The notes beneath the pieces are model-generated. The model was given only the letters and a program-made list of their open reading frames with translations, searched no databases and was not told the DNA's origin. Shown one piece after another: positions 25,300-34,227 of a stretch of DNA of 64,000 bases (positions are counted from its first letter, which is position 1; each line of letters starts with the position of its first letter). Source of the stretch: Acidithiobacillus sp. (lineage in GTDB: Bacteria; Pseudomonadota; Gammaproteobacteria; Acidithiobacillales; Acidithiobacillaceae); contig JAPTWR010000104.1 in the NCBI GenBank assembly GCA_028065135.1, forward strand, positions 1 through 64,000, read 5' to 3'. The position numbers and the translations under genes were made by a program.

Positions 25300-25975
25300 T
25301 TGGAACGAAGAAGATTTTATGGAAGATCCACCGGATACAGACGGGCTTTCCGGCGAAAGGACAACACCGGACGCGTCTTATCAGCCGCAATCCGGGAGCG
25401 CGGACTGGCCCGCGGTAGTAATACAGGCGGCAGCCATGCAGGCGGCAGCCATGCCGGAGGCGAACCCTTCGCCGTCCGCAGGAGCGCCGTCCGCAGAAGC
25501 GCCCTCCGCAGAAGAAATGCCGACCGCAGGTCCGCCGTCTGCAGAGGAAACTTTTCGCAGGTTGGCGAACTTGCATCGCCAGATGCTGGAGAAGCAATAT
25601 AATAATGCCGCCTTTCGTTCTGAACTGGAACGGATGGGACTATGGATTCGGAATATGGATGCGCACCTGGAGCAACTGGCGCATGTGGAAACTTTGGCCG
25701 AGCAGCATCGGGCATTGTTGAACGACATGCTGACCAATGCGCAGAATTACCGTCAGGTGTTACTGGATGATATGGCCAAACACCAGAAAACCATCGGCGA
25801 TGCACTCAAGGCGATGGGCAATCCGCTCAAAAAGCTGGACGACCTGCTGGAAGAACAGACGCGTAGTTTCCAGACGTTTTCCTCGGTAGTGAATAAAATC
25901 TGGTGGATATTTCTGTCCGCCGCGTTATCCGGTGCGCTGGTCGGCAATCTGGTCGCCAGTGTTTTTCACTTCTGA
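25292..25975 (+). CDS. Coiled-coil protein with a C-terminal membrane anchor
   Basis: 227 residues: an acidic N-terminus, a repeat-derived segment (AAAMQAAAMPEANPSPSAGA and PSAEAPSAEEMP), a long helical region (ANLHRQMLEKQYNNAAFRSELERM to KHQKTIGDALKAMGNPLKKLDDLLEEQ) and a final hydrophobic segment IWWIFLSAALSGALVGNLVASVF. It overlaps parM by 8 bp and is the last gene before a terminator. Function unknown; it could tether the ParM system or the transfer apparatus to the membrane. Confidence 0.75.
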   Translation: MANWNEEDFMEDPPDTDGLSGERTTPDASYQPQSGSADWPAVVIQAAAMQAAAMPEANPSPSAGAPSAEAPSAEEMPTAGPPSAEETFRRLANLHRQMLEKQYNNAAFRSELERMGLWIRNMDAHLEQLAHVETLAEQHRALLNDMLTNAQNYRQVLLDDMAKHQKTIGDALKAMGNPLKKLDDLLEEQTRSFQTFSSVVNKIWWIFLSAALSGALVGNLVASVFHF

Positions 25976-26059
25976 TTTGAACTTTTTCAGAAATTGCGGT
26001 ACAAAACAGGCGTGAAGCCAAGAAACGCCCGGAAGGAAAACGGTTCCCGCTTCATCATG

Positions 26060-26099
26060 GTCCCTGAACGTTGTTACGGCACGATGTTCAGGGACTTTT
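26060..26099 (+). terminator. Rho-independent terminator of the plus-strand operon
   Basis: Perfect 10-bp stem GTCCCTGAAC / GTTCAGGGAC with a 16-nt loop, followed by TTTT, 85 bp after the last plus-strand stop and just before the convergent helicase gene. Confidence 0.8.
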
Positions 26100-26102
26100 G
26101 TA

Positions 26103-27536
26103 TTACACCATCAAAATCAACTTGCGCCTGGGTCGCGTGACGGCGGTATAGAGCAGACGGTTGAATACCGGACGCGCTTTGGGATGCGCGAGATCGGCAA
26201 TGTCCACGATGGCGGTGTCGTAGGTGCTGCCTTGCGACTTGTGAACGGTACTGGAATACGCCTGCTTCACCTCCACAAAATCATCCCGGAGTTTCCAGCC
26301 CAGCATGGAATATTCCCTGGCCTTTGTTTCGTTCTTTCTCGTCGATTCCAGACGATACAGGCGAAAATAGCCGTCGGCTTGCGTGTGGACGCTTCCGGCG
26401 TCCTTGGGAATCCACAGGTGGATGGAAACATGCTGAATCTGGCGGCGCTGGCCAAAATGATCCGGTTCCCCATATCCCCCGGAAACATCTTTCCGGTCGT
26501 CATAGGTTATGACGGAATCCATGATGACACGCACTTTCCAGGCCGGAATATGCGGCCAATCGGGATGCGGGATGTCCTGTACGGATTCCAGGACACCTTC
26601 TCCCCCGTTGGGGAGCAACAGGATTTGATCGTTGCTTTTCGCGTGAGTGGATTCCTGCAACACGATCCGTTCGCCTACCGTGTATGGAATCTGGTCCGTG
26701 GGGAACAACGCGCCGTGCAAAATCTGGTTATACTGGTTCACCGACTGGTTACGCCATGCCAGGATGCGCGTGTTGAAATCCTCCCATGCGTGATGAAAGG
26801 CGGATCGGTGAAACACCTGCAAGGATTCTCCATCGGCATAGCGATGCAGTTCCCGGACGGGAAACGGCGTATCGTTTTGGCAAATGGCCTGCGCCAGATT
26901 CAGGATGGGGGAATCCTGGGCCTGCCGGACCACGTCATCGAGCACGAACCGCAGCAGGTGACGGCTTTGGAAAACCGGCGACGACTGGTTGCCGCCTACG
27001 GGTGGCAACTGCGCGGGGTCACCCAGAAACAACAAAAACGCATCGCCTTCCTGCAGTAGATGGAAAAACCGGGCATCGATCATGGAACACTCATCCACGA
27101 CGATGACGTCGAAATCATGGATTCGGCTACGGGCCGACTGCTGAAAACTTTGGGAACCGTTGAGAAAACGGACCTGCCGCAGTCCTAACAAAGCGTGAAC
27201 GGTCATGATCTCCGGTATCTCGCATTCTGCCGCGAGCGCCCGTGACAGAACCTGCACGGCCTTGTGCGTTGGCGCGGTAACAGCTACCCGATAATCATCT
27301 TCCTGCAATCTCCGGATGATTCGCGCGGCCAACCAGGTTTTTCCGCATCCTGCATAGCCCTGCAGCAATGCGCCCGGATGACTTTTGCGGCGAATGCCAT
27401 CCAGAATGCCGTAATAGGCTTGCCTTTGGCCGGACGTGAAATCGGGTCCCGCGCCCGATGGTTTGCTTGCCGGGGCAGGCTTTCGGGAAAGAATGCGCGA
27501 CCGATGATGCTGAAGATCGACGACGATGGCGGACAT
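26103..27536 (-). CDS. SF1 DNA helicase (RecD/Dda-like)
   Basis: 477 residues. Walker A GYAGCGKTW (about residues 60-68), motif Ia VTAPTHKAVQVLSRAL, Walker B VIVVDECSMID, motif III GDPAQLPPVGG, and the C-terminal STVHKSQGSTYD and LLYTAVTRPRRKLIL. The overall pattern is that of 5'-3' helicases such as Dda. It could unwind DNA during transfer or help replicate the element. Leader element A copies lie about 30 and 120 bp upstream. Its end converges on the plus-strand operon terminator. Confidence 0.9.
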   Translation of the reverse strand: MSAIVVDLQHHRSRILSRKPAPASKPSGAGPDFTSGQRQAYYGILDGIRRKSHPGALLQGYAGCGKTWLAARIIRRLQEDDYRVAVTAPTHKAVQVLSRALAAECEIPEIMTVHALLGLRQVRFLNGSQSFQQSARSRIHDFDVIVVDECSMIDARFFHLLQEGDAFLLFLGDPAQLPPVGGNQSSPVFQSRHLLRFVLDDVVRQAQDSPILNLAQAICQNDTPFPVRELHRYADGESLQVFHRSAFHHAWEDFNTRILAWRNQSVNQYNQILHGALFPTDQIPYTVGERIVLQESTHAKSNDQILLLPNGGEGVLESVQDIPHPDWPHIPAWKVRVIMDSVITYDDRKDVSGGYGEPDHFGQRRQIQHVSIHLWIPKDAGSVHTQADGYFRLYRLESTRKNETKAREYSMLGWKLRDDFVEVKQAYSSTVHKSQGSTYDTAIVDIADLAHPKARPVFNRLLYTAVTRPRRKLILMV

Positions 27537-27565
27537 GGCAATGCTCCTGAAAATGGTCTCTCAGG

Positions 27566-27584
27566 GGCTGGTGCCGTAGGGGTT
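27566..27584 (-). promoter_or_regulatory. Leader element A copy (ACGGCACCAG variant)
   Basis: Minus-strand AACCCCTACGGCACCAGCC, about 30 bp before the helicase ATG. The core CGGCACC is kept but the arms do not pair. Confidence 0.5.
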
Positions 27585-27591
27585 GCACGAT

Positions 27592-27617
27592 AAAAAAAGC
27601 CCGGATCAGGTCCGGGC
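27592..27617 (-). terminator. Rho-independent terminator after the UvrD-like gene
   Basis: Minus strand: GCCCGGA / TCCGGGC stem (7 bp, 5-nt loop) followed by seven T. It lies about 200 bp beyond the UvrD-like stop, with a repeat array in between, and separates it from the next helicase gene. Confidence 0.85.
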
Positions 27618-27652
27618 AAGTTCCGCAAAAGCGGAAGGAGATTCACAGCAAT

Positions 27653-27785
27653 CCCTTGGTGCCGCAGGGTTTCACCCCGGCATGGGTTTCACCCCCGCAA
27701 GGGGATGCTCCCGCAGTGGTTTTCCCCATGTAAGGGTTGCACCCTGCAAGGGCTGCACCCCGCAGGGGCTACCGACTGTAAGGCT
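27653..27785. repeat. Leader element A copy plus an intergenic array of 18-bp repeats
   Basis: The minus-strand CCCTGCGGCACCAAGGG (27653-27669) is next to six or seven degenerate units of the CCCTGCAAGGGGTTGCA type. They fill the gap between the stop of the UvrD-like gene and the terminator. Confidence 0.75.
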
Positions 27786-27811
27786 GCACACAGTTTGTCG
27801 CCGGGCAAGGA

Positions 27812-29371
27812 TCAGGAGGCCGTCGCCCACCAGTGATAGAGATTCGGGCAGCCCACATGCAGGTGTTTCCGCCCCCGCGTGAAAGCCACATAGCGCAGGT
27901 GGATGTCCTCGCGGTTATCGAAACGCAGGGTGTCGTTTTCCACAAAGAAGCGCCGTTTTTTGCGAATCTGCGCGGCGGTGGGTTCCGTGCTGGCGTCCAG
28001 ATCGGGATCGATGACCACGCAGTCCCACTCCCGGCCCTTGGCCCGATGGGCGGTAGTCAGAATGACCTGGGCGTCCGATTCCCGGTTTTCACCCCGGTTC
28101 AGCGCATCCAGAATCGATCCGAATCCCGGATGCCGATAGAGCTTCAGCAGCTTTGCCGCGTCGCCGTCCGATACGCTGGACGCTTCTTCTTCCAGTTCCG
28201 ACCATTGGCGATACGCCGACAAGGGGCCTTTGGGATCAAACTTGCCGGATTTCAGCTTCATGGCCGCAAGGATCAGGGACTTTTCATCCCGGCCCTGCCC
28301 GACGATATGAAAAGACAGGCCGTGCTCGATGCATTGCAGGGCCACTTCCAGCAAAGTGACGTTGCTGAAAGACACCCAGGCCACCGTAGAAAATCCTCTT
28401 GCAGGGGGCACCCCATTCGCAGGGCGCAAGCCCTTCGCAGGGTGCCCGCCCCGGAGAAAAGGTTGTGGATTCCGGGACTCCAGTGGCACATAGGTGATCT
28501 CCGTCTGGCCAGTTCCCAACACGGGACGCGATTCTCCCAGGACCGACAGCAGGCGGCTGGCGAGATCCGCCGGCGCATCTCCGAACCGGAAGCTGCGGGT
28601 CAGATAATCCGAATGGGTCTGGTCCTGCTTGCCGATATGACGGAGGGCGTCCACCGCACCCCGCCAGGAATAGATGCTTTGATACGGATCGCCCGCCCAC
28701 CATGTCACGCCTTGCGGCTGATGGAACAGGGAACCCAGCAGGGCCGGGTTGGTGTCCTGCGCCTCATCCACCAGCCGATGAAAATACGGCAGGGATTGTC
28801 CCATGAGCGTCCATGCCTTGAAATAGAAATCGTGTGTGATGGGAATCCGGAAATCCAGCATGGCGTTCCAGATGCGATGGGCATGTTGCACCATATCCTC
28901 TTTTTTCCAGCGATTCGGTAGAACCGGAAGATGTTGCGGGCCCATCTGCGGATCACCCGAACCGCAGAAATTGCTCAGGGTGCGCATGGCGATTCCGGCA
29001 ATCGCCAGGGCATCCTTCTGCGGGAATCCCCCTACCTTATCCAAAATCAACGGCAGGGCCACCCGTCCCCGGTCCTGATCCAGACTGGCGCGGACCCGTT
29101 TGGCAATATCCCTGGGCAAGCTTTCCAGAGCCAGTTGATGGGTCGTCATGGCCCGGAAATGGGGAGGGAGTTTCCGGCGAATGTCCTGGACGATGGCCTG
29201 ATTGAAGGCCAGATACAGCCCCGGCCCCGGCAGCAGCCGGGCGATCTCGCTCAGGATGAACGATTTTCCCGCTCCGGCATAGGCGTGCAGCAGGACGTGA
29301 CGTACCGGCCGGCCACCGCCCGCACTGCGCACGAAATCCAGAATACGGCTTTGTTCTTCCGTTAGTTGCAT
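27812..29371 (-). CDS. UvrD-like SF1 helicase with an in-frame repeat insertion
   Basis: 519 residues from ATG 29371 (GGAG upstream). The frame stays open further upstream, but that part overlaps the HNH-like gene and has no plausible start. Motifs: Walker A YAGAGKSF (31-38), LVDEAQDTNPALLGSLF, GDPYQSIYSWRGAVDAL, LTRSFRFGDAPADLASR, ILTTAHRAKGREWDCVVIDPD and RYVAFTRGRKHLHVG. Between FLRGG and FSTVAWVSF it carries HPAKGLRPANGVPPARG, an in-frame copy of the element's repeat placed between helicase motifs. A likely transfer or replication helicase, or a defence-type nuclease-less UvrD. Confidence 0.9.
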   Translation of the reverse strand: MQLTEEQSRILDFVRSAGGGRPVRHVLLHAYAGAGKSFILSEIARLLPGPGLYLAFNQAIVQDIRRKLPPHFRAMTTHQLALESLPRDIAKRVRASLDQDRGRVALPLILDKVGGFPQKDALAIAGIAMRTLSNFCGSGDPQMGPQHLPVLPNRWKKEDMVQHAHRIWNAMLDFRIPITHDFYFKAWTLMGQSLPYFHRLVDEAQDTNPALLGSLFHQPQGVTWWAGDPYQSIYSWRGAVDALRHIGKQDQTHSDYLTRSFRFGDAPADLASRLLSVLGESRPVLGTGQTEITYVPLESRNPQPFLRGGHPAKGLRPANGVPPARGFSTVAWVSFSNVTLLEVALQCIEHGLSFHIVGQGRDEKSLILAAMKLKSGKFDPKGPLSAYRQWSELEEEASSVSDGDAAKLLKLYRHPGFGSILDALNRGENRESDAQVILTTAHRAKGREWDCVVIDPDLDASTEPTAAQIRKKRRFFVENDTLRFDNREDIHLRYVAFTRGRKHLHVGCPNLYHWWATAS

Positions 29372-29400
29372 GAGGATCTCCGTCGTTATGAGTGACTGCC

Positions 29401-29420
29401 CTACTGGTGCCGCAAAGTAA
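29401..29420 (-). promoter_or_regulatory. Leader element A copy before the UvrD-like gene
   Basis: Minus strand TACTTTGCGGCACCAGTAG, about 35 bp before the ATG. TACT and AGTA pair, so the arms differ from those of other copies while pairing is retained. Confidence 0.6.
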
Positions 29421-29463
29421 AATTGTTTCTTTTTCAGGTTTCCATCGCACCCGATCCCCGAAT

Positions 29464-30258
29464 CTAGGCAATGGCGCGCAGGGCACCTTCCAGTGGTGAC
29501 GCGATGGCCGGGTGCTCCACGCCGTCCAGAATCCAGGGTTTGCCGAGGATCGCCGTGTAGTGCATTTCTCCCCAATGCTGGTTCCATTGTTGCAAAACGC
29601 CAGGGTGATCCGGATGCACCTGCCACACAGGTTGAATGTGCAGCACGGGAAGGTCCACGATGCCGAGATCCAGCGACCATGCGAACGTGTTGTGACGATT
29701 CCGGCGCTCCTCCAGAATTCCCAGAAACCATGCTGCCGTCTCCGTATCCCAACGGTGCAGGGCCATGAGCCGCTGCATGGTTTCCTCGTAGTGTCCCTGC
29801 AGTTCCGCCAGCGCCAGATGAAACATCGCATGGCAGTCCTTGCAGAGAACGGCGATATCCCCCAGACGCTGGATGCCCTGGTTGCCGATTTCCGGCAGGT
29901 GGTATTCCCACAATTCATGCGCCTGAATGTAGCGTCGCTGGTGGCGTCCGCAGGCCTGACAGACCTGATGGACGGCCTCGATGCGTGGCTTGCGGACGGC
30001 CTGCCAGTCCTTGTCCGTCAGCAGGTTGCACAGACTGCAGCCGTGCGCGGATACGGGAATGAGATCGCCGCAGAAGACGGGATGCCGTCGCAGCACACCG
30101 GGCAGGACCGGTCCCGCATCTCTGGGCAAGGCTTCCCCTCGATGAACCACCCGGCCATCCAGCAGATGAAAGGTGTTGCCGAACATCGGATGAATATCCC
30201 CCCAGCCCCGGATCGGCGGTGAAGGGGGATGCGAAAAAGGAAGGTGCCGATAGCGCAT
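29464..30258 (-). CDS. HNH-like zinc-binding protein
   Basis: 264 residues. Two Cys pairs (CSLCNLL and CQACGRHQRRYIQAHELWEY), followed by GDIAVLCKDCHAMFHLALAE, give a C-x2-C...H...C-x2-CH pattern close to HNH endonucleases, though the usual Asn is not obvious. It starts 7 bp after the dotA stop. Roles could be a nicking or anti-restriction nuclease, or simply a zinc-ribbon regulator. The C-terminal third (GVLQQWNQHWGEMHYTAILGKP) is unrecognised. Confidence 0.65.
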   Translation of the reverse strand: MRYRHLPFSHPPSPPIRGWGDIHPMFGNTFHLLDGRVVHRGEALPRDAGPVLPGVLRRHPVFCGDLIPVSAHGCSLCNLLTDKDWQAVRKPRIEAVHQVCQACGRHQRRYIQAHELWEYHLPEIGNQGIQRLGDIAVLCKDCHAMFHLALAELQGHYEETMQRLMALHRWDTETAAWFLGILEERRNRHNTFAWSLDLGIVDLPVLHIQPVWQVHPDHPGVLQQWNQHWGEMHYTAILGKPWILDGVEHPAIASPLEGALRAIA

Positions 30259-30265
30259 GACGGAC

Positions 30266-32509
30266 CTACCCCTGCGGGGTTACCTTGCCGCTTGGAGCCG
30301 AAGGATTCCCAGACAGGATGTTATGCGTGCGTATGGCACCGCCAGGAAGATTTTTCTGTTGAGTCGAATCGCCATGCGTCTGCAGGACTTCCTTCATACG
30401 GGCGTCATCGGTCTGCACGCCCTGGGCATTGGCCCAGCGCATCACCTTGTCGGGAATGACATAGATCAGCTCATAGCTTTTCCAGGTGGCGATGATCAGA
30501 AATGCCGTGTACAGCACCGCCATGCCCAGAAAATCCATCGGTCCCATGAAGCCGCCGCCGCTGTTGGTCATGGCCGAAAGCACGGCGTTCCCCAGGGTGG
30601 CGTTCAGAATCCAGGCGAAGGCATAGGTCATGCCGGTTCCCGCGAGAAAACCGACCAGCATCAGCAAGGGCCGGAAAGCGATGCTGGTGGCCAGCAGGTA
30701 TCCGGTGGAACCGTACCCGAAAAACTCATGACCTTCGGGATGCATGTGCATGACCGCCCAGATGGGCGCGGCAGCCACCAGTTCCACAAACAGGATCGCC
30801 GTGGTCAGCAGCGTGACGGTCCAGATCAGATACGGAATGAGTGGGATGAAGGACGAAAGCAGGAAGCCGATGCCGAAAATCCATTGGGCAATATGCATGG
30901 CCAGACCGCCTATCACGACACCGATTTTTCCACCCGCCGCTCCGCCGAGCCAGCCCAGGGCGGAGTGATCGACGCCCGCGCCGACGCCAATGGCGGCCAG
31001 GGCCAGCGCGAAAATCGCACCGGCGAACACTTCCATGGCCGTGCCGATGGCCTGCACATGCTCGATGGGATTTTCTCCACCGGGAGCTTCCACGATGCCC
31101 TCCACCGTATCCACCCCCGCCTTGCTGAACAGTGCCCCCAAAGTGCCCGCGCCGCCTTCGGTGGGATTGGGCTGACCACTGGCATCCAGTCCGGTCGAAT
31201 GCGCGCTGTTCACGAAATCATCCACCCGTTTCATTTCCGCTTTGTAATGCGAACTGAACAGGTCTCCGGCGAACTGTCCCCAGGACGGGCCGACGAAATT
31301 CCCGGACGTGGACTGATTCATGGCTTCTTCCGCGGCCTGATTCCACTGGTTGATTTTCCAGAACCATTCCCCGGCGGTAGCGAAACCGTATTTTTTCGCG
31401 GACGCGGCATATTTTTGGATGCCTGCGGCGAATACCTGCTGCGCCTGGGCTTTCGCCGCCGTGGTCAGCGCGGTGTCATAGGTATCGATGGCGGTGTTCC
31501 AGTTTGCCGAGGAGGGCGTCTGATCGTTACTGATGATGGTGGCCACGCCGCCCAGGGAGGACAGTAATGCGGGTAGCGCCTGGGTATTGGCCTTGTAAAT
31601 GGCGCTGCGCAGTTGCGAACCGGTGCTTTCCGAGGAACCGTCTACGGGGGGTACATATTTCAGGCTGCTTTCCCAGGACAACCGCCCGCAAACATCCGTC
31701 AGACCTGCGGCGGGAATCACCGGCATGAATTGCGCGATGGCGGAGGCGTCTGCGGTTCCCCAGACATAGCTGTCATAAGACGGCACGTAATATCCGGTGA
31801 CGAGACTGGACATGCCGGGCAGGATTCCCGCCGGATTGTCCACCAGGGTGTGGCCCACGTCCGCCAGCACTTCCGGCGTGGGTCCGCTGCGACTGATGAG
31901 ATCGCCCAGATGATAATGGGTGGTCGTGGTGTTGACGGCCCGTTCGCAGACCTGCGCCTTCAGGACCGATCCGGCCAGATCGCGGATGTTTTGCCGGGGG
32001 ACCACCAGCGTTCCCAGGGCGTTGGTCTCGATGTTCGGCACGAGGACGTTCCAGCCGGTATCCGCAATGCCGATGCCGACAAAGCTGAACAGCCAGATCA
32101 CGATGATCTGGATGGCGGACAATCCCGCGAATCCCGGTACGGGGAGCAACACCGCGGCCCCCATCAGGGTGCGCACGGGGATGGTGTGTTCATTCCAGTT
32201 GCCCATGACCTCGCCGGAACGGGCCGTCTTGATGATCGAGCCGAAAATCGTGTAACTCGCCAGCACCCCGCCGATGAAGAGCACCGTGGAATTGATCCAG
32301 GCCAGAATACTGACGATGGAACCGGTCCATGCATTGACTTGCGCCTGGGTGATTCCGGACACCGTGGGAATGACATGGTTGCCGACGATCTGTTCCAGCA
32401 TTTGCCCGAACAGGTCGTGCGTGGCGGGGGATATGCCCAGGCCGCCGGCCCATGCGGCCTGACTGATGAAAAACAGCAGCAGAAACGACCAACGGGTGCG
32501 GGCGCGCAT
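30266..32509 (-). CDS. DotA/TraY-type polytopic membrane protein
   Basis: 747 residues with a signal peptide (RWSFLLLFFISQAAWA), a hydrophobic N-terminal block with VLFIGGVLASYTIFGSIIKTA and the family phrase GNWNEHTIPVRTLMGAAVLLPVPGFAG, a soluble periplasmic middle, and five or more membrane segments in the C-terminal third (e.g. GKIGVVIGGLAMHIAQWIFG, LVAAAPIWAVMHMHPEGHE). This is the DotA/TraY family, an inner-membrane component of type IVB systems. It precedes the HNH-like gene by 7 bp and follows a 99-residue gene by 3 bp. Confidence 0.9.
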   Translation of the reverse strand: MRARTRWSFLLLFFISQAAWAGGLGISPATHDLFGQMLEQIVGNHVIPTVSGITQAQVNAWTGSIVSILAWINSTVLFIGGVLASYTIFGSIIKTARSGEVMGNWNEHTIPVRTLMGAAVLLPVPGFAGLSAIQIIVIWLFSFVGIGIADTGWNVLVPNIETNALGTLVVPRQNIRDLAGSVLKAQVCERAVNTTTTHYHLGDLISRSGPTPEVLADVGHTLVDNPAGILPGMSSLVTGYYVPSYDSYVWGTADASAIAQFMPVIPAAGLTDVCGRLSWESSLKYVPPVDGSSESTGSQLRSAIYKANTQALPALLSSLGGVATIISNDQTPSSANWNTAIDTYDTALTTAAKAQAQQVFAAGIQKYAASAKKYGFATAGEWFWKINQWNQAAEEAMNQSTSGNFVGPSWGQFAGDLFSSHYKAEMKRVDDFVNSAHSTGLDASGQPNPTEGGAGTLGALFSKAGVDTVEGIVEAPGGENPIEHVQAIGTAMEVFAGAIFALALAAIGVGAGVDHSALGWLGGAAGGKIGVVIGGLAMHIAQWIFGIGFLLSSFIPLIPYLIWTVTLLTTAILFVELVAAAPIWAVMHMHPEGHEFFGYGSTGYLLATSIAFRPLLMLVGFLAGTGMTYAFAWILNATLGNAVLSAMTNSGGGFMGPMDFLGMAVLYTAFLIIATWKSYELIYVIPDKVMRWANAQGVQTDDARMKEVLQTHGDSTQQKNLPGGAIRTHNILSGNPSAPSGKVTPQG

Positions 32510-32512
32510 GAG

Positions 32513-32812
32513 TCAACTCCCCAAGGAAGGTGTGCGAAAATAGGGCGTCGGCGTCATTTTTTCCGTCGGCGGCGGCGAAAACCCGCCTGACATCTCATCC
32601 AGCATCTGAAGCAGCAGGTCCAGACCGGGCGGCAGGTGCAAAGCCTGTATCGTCTGATCGGTCAGAAACTCGTCAGAAAGGTTGTCGCCTGCAGGGCTGC
32701 GCCCGGCAGGTCTGCCGCCCGGTTGAACATCGGGACCGTTTTCCGGCAAGGGGTTAGCACCCTGCAAGGGGTATGCCCCCCGCAGGGGGTTGGTGTGTGG
32801 TTCGTTTTCCAT
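32513..32812 (-). CDS. Small repeat-containing hypothetical protein
   Basis: 99 residues. The N-terminal third is repeat-derived (NPLRGAYPLQGANPLPENG and GGRPAGRSPAGDN); the rest (DEFLTDQTIQALHLPPGLDLLLQMLDEM) may fold as helices. ATG 32812 lies between dotA and a secreted protein gene, with gaps of 3 and 33 bp. Function unknown; possibly an adaptor to DotA. Confidence 0.6.
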   Translation of the reverse strand: MENEPHTNPLRGAYPLQGANPLPENGPDVQPGGRPAGRSPAGDNLSDEFLTDQTIQALHLPPGLDLLLQMLDEMSGGFSPPPTEKMTPTPYFRTPSLGS

Positions 32813-32845
32813 GGATGTGCCTCCGATAAAGAAAGAAATCGAGCA

Positions 32846-34132
32846 TCAAGGAGCGGGAGCGGGAGCGGGACCGCTGGAGACATTACCGACGATGGAACGA
32901 TTGACCTGTTTCTGGATCTCGCCGGTTTTTTCCGCCAGGAGCGTGGCCAGCAGTGCCTCGATGTTGGTGCGCTGACGAAACGCGATGTACTGGTATTGCA
33001 ACTGCTGCGCCTGCAGGATCACGCGTTCCTTGGCGAGTGCGGATTTGCTCATCTTGGCGATCATCTGGTACCACTTGCGGTTGCCGTAGGTGGCCTGATC
33101 CTCCCAGGCCAGCGCCTGCAGGAGCGAGGCATTGGCGGCAAGGGGGGTCGGTACGATCAGCTTGGGGTTGAGCGCCTTGGCGAAATCCGTTCCGAAATTC
33201 TTGTTTTGGGTATCCATGGCGGCGATTTGCGCCAGAACCGTGCGCGACAGGGAAATCCGCGCCCGCGTCGAGAACATCTTGCCTTCCTGGGCCTGTCCCG
33301 CGATGGTCTTGTAATACGCCTTGTGGCGCTTGGCCACGGGGGGCGCCTGCACCAGATTGGAAACCAACTGGTTCAGTGCCTGATTGTCCAGCGTCTGGTG
33401 GGTTTCGTCATGACCGACGGGGGGCATATCCAGCAGGGTGCTGCCCAGAATGTCGAGATTGGGCGTAGCGCTGGCAGGATCGGGACAGACGCCTTCGGCG
33501 ATCTCCTTGGCCGACGCGAAATCCGTACATTGCACGGCGTAGGTTTTCAGGGGCTGGCGGGCGCTCGCATGGGACACCAGATTTTCGTCGATGGTGGCAC
33601 TGAGCGGCGTGTAACCGCTGACGTTGTTCTGCAGACCAAAGACGCCGGATCCTCCGGCCACCGCGTGGGACAAGGTCTCCTGTCCGGTGCAGGTACTACC
33701 GGCGCAGGGCATGGATGGCGGCATTTGCGCGTTCTGGGTCTCGAACAGACGGGCATGGGCTTCCTGTTTCGCCTTGGCCATCGCGTTCATGTGCATCATC
33801 AGCGCCTGAAAAAAGGTTTTGTTCGCTGCCCGGTCCTTCGACTGTTCGGCCATGAACAACGGCTGCCAGTCATTGAAATAGATGTCGTTCACGGCGCTGA
33901 TGATGTTGCTTTGCGCCAGATTGACGTCCATCGGTGTGGCCACCTGTCCGATGCTGTAACCGCCCGCGCAATACCCGGTTACCGGCACGACATTGGTGCC
34001 AGTGGTAATGGGGGATGGCGTCGGAGGCGGCGCTTCCATGGCCCAGGCCGAATCGCTGCCCATCACCAGGCCGCCTACCAGCGCCAGACCGACCGCCAGA
34101 GCCGTCCACCGTTTTTTCAGCTTGCCTTTCAT
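32846..34132 (-). CDS. Secreted TraW-like protein upstream of DotA
   Basis: 428 residues from ATG 34132 (AGGAGATCAGG upstream) with a clear signal peptide: LKKRWTALAVGLALVGG then SDSAWA before MEAPPPTPSP. The mature part has several Cys (GYCAGGYS, PCAGSTCTGQE, QCTDFASAKEIAEGVCPD) and a helical C-terminal half, ending in APAPAP. Its place upstream of dotA/traY recalls traW in IncI plasmids, but I could not match motifs with certainty. Two leader element A copies precede it. Confidence 0.65.
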   Translation of the reverse strand: MKGKLKKRWTALAVGLALVGGLVMGSDSAWAMEAPPPTPSPITTGTNVVPVTGYCAGGYSIGQVATPMDVNLAQSNIISAVNDIYFNDWQPLFMAEQSKDRAANKTFFQALMMHMNAMAKAKQEAHARLFETQNAQMPPSMPCAGSTCTGQETLSHAVAGGSGVFGLQNNVSGYTPLSATIDENLVSHASARQPLKTYAVQCTDFASAKEIAEGVCPDPASATPNLDILGSTLLDMPPVGHDETHQTLDNQALNQLVSNLVQAPPVAKRHKAYYKTIAGQAQEGKMFSTRARISLSRTVLAQIAAMDTQNKNFGTDFAKALNPKLIVPTPLAANASLLQALAWEDQATYGNRKWYQMIAKMSKSALAKERVILQAQQLQYQYIAFRQRTNIEALLATLLAEKTGEIQKQVNRSIVGNVSSGPAPAPAP

Positions 34133-34163
34133 CCTGATCTCCTCATCGTTAAAGCGTCTGGTT

Positions 34164-34179
34164 CCTTGGTGCCGCAAGG
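34164..34179 (-). promoter_or_regulatory. Leader element A copy before the TraW-like gene
   Basis: Minus strand CCTTGCGGCACCAAGG, identical to the copy on the opposite strand at 20261, 31 bp upstream of the start codon. Confidence 0.7.
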
Positions 34180-34213
34180 GTTGCGGGGACTCTGGACCCT
34201 TGGCAGGGCGCAG

Positions 34214-34226
34214 CCCTTGGTGCCGT
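34214..34226 (-). promoter_or_regulatory. Second element A copy, next to the nuclease stop
   Basis: Minus strand TACGGCACCAAGG, directly after the Mrr-like stop codon, with one 18-bp-type repeat between it and the copy at 34164. Confidence 0.5.
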
Positions 34227-34227
34227 A

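Noticed and set aside
29372..29911. N-terminal extension of the UvrD-like gene to a 699-codon frame
   Set aside because: The extension overlaps the HNH-like gene in another frame and reads as Gly/His/Arg-rich antisense-like sequence; ATG 29371 with GGAG starts at the helicase domain.
30257..32590. Long plus-strand frames opposite the DotA gene
   Set aside because: Low-complexity Gly/Asp/Arg composition typical of antisense frames; the minus strand has a signal peptide and membrane segments.
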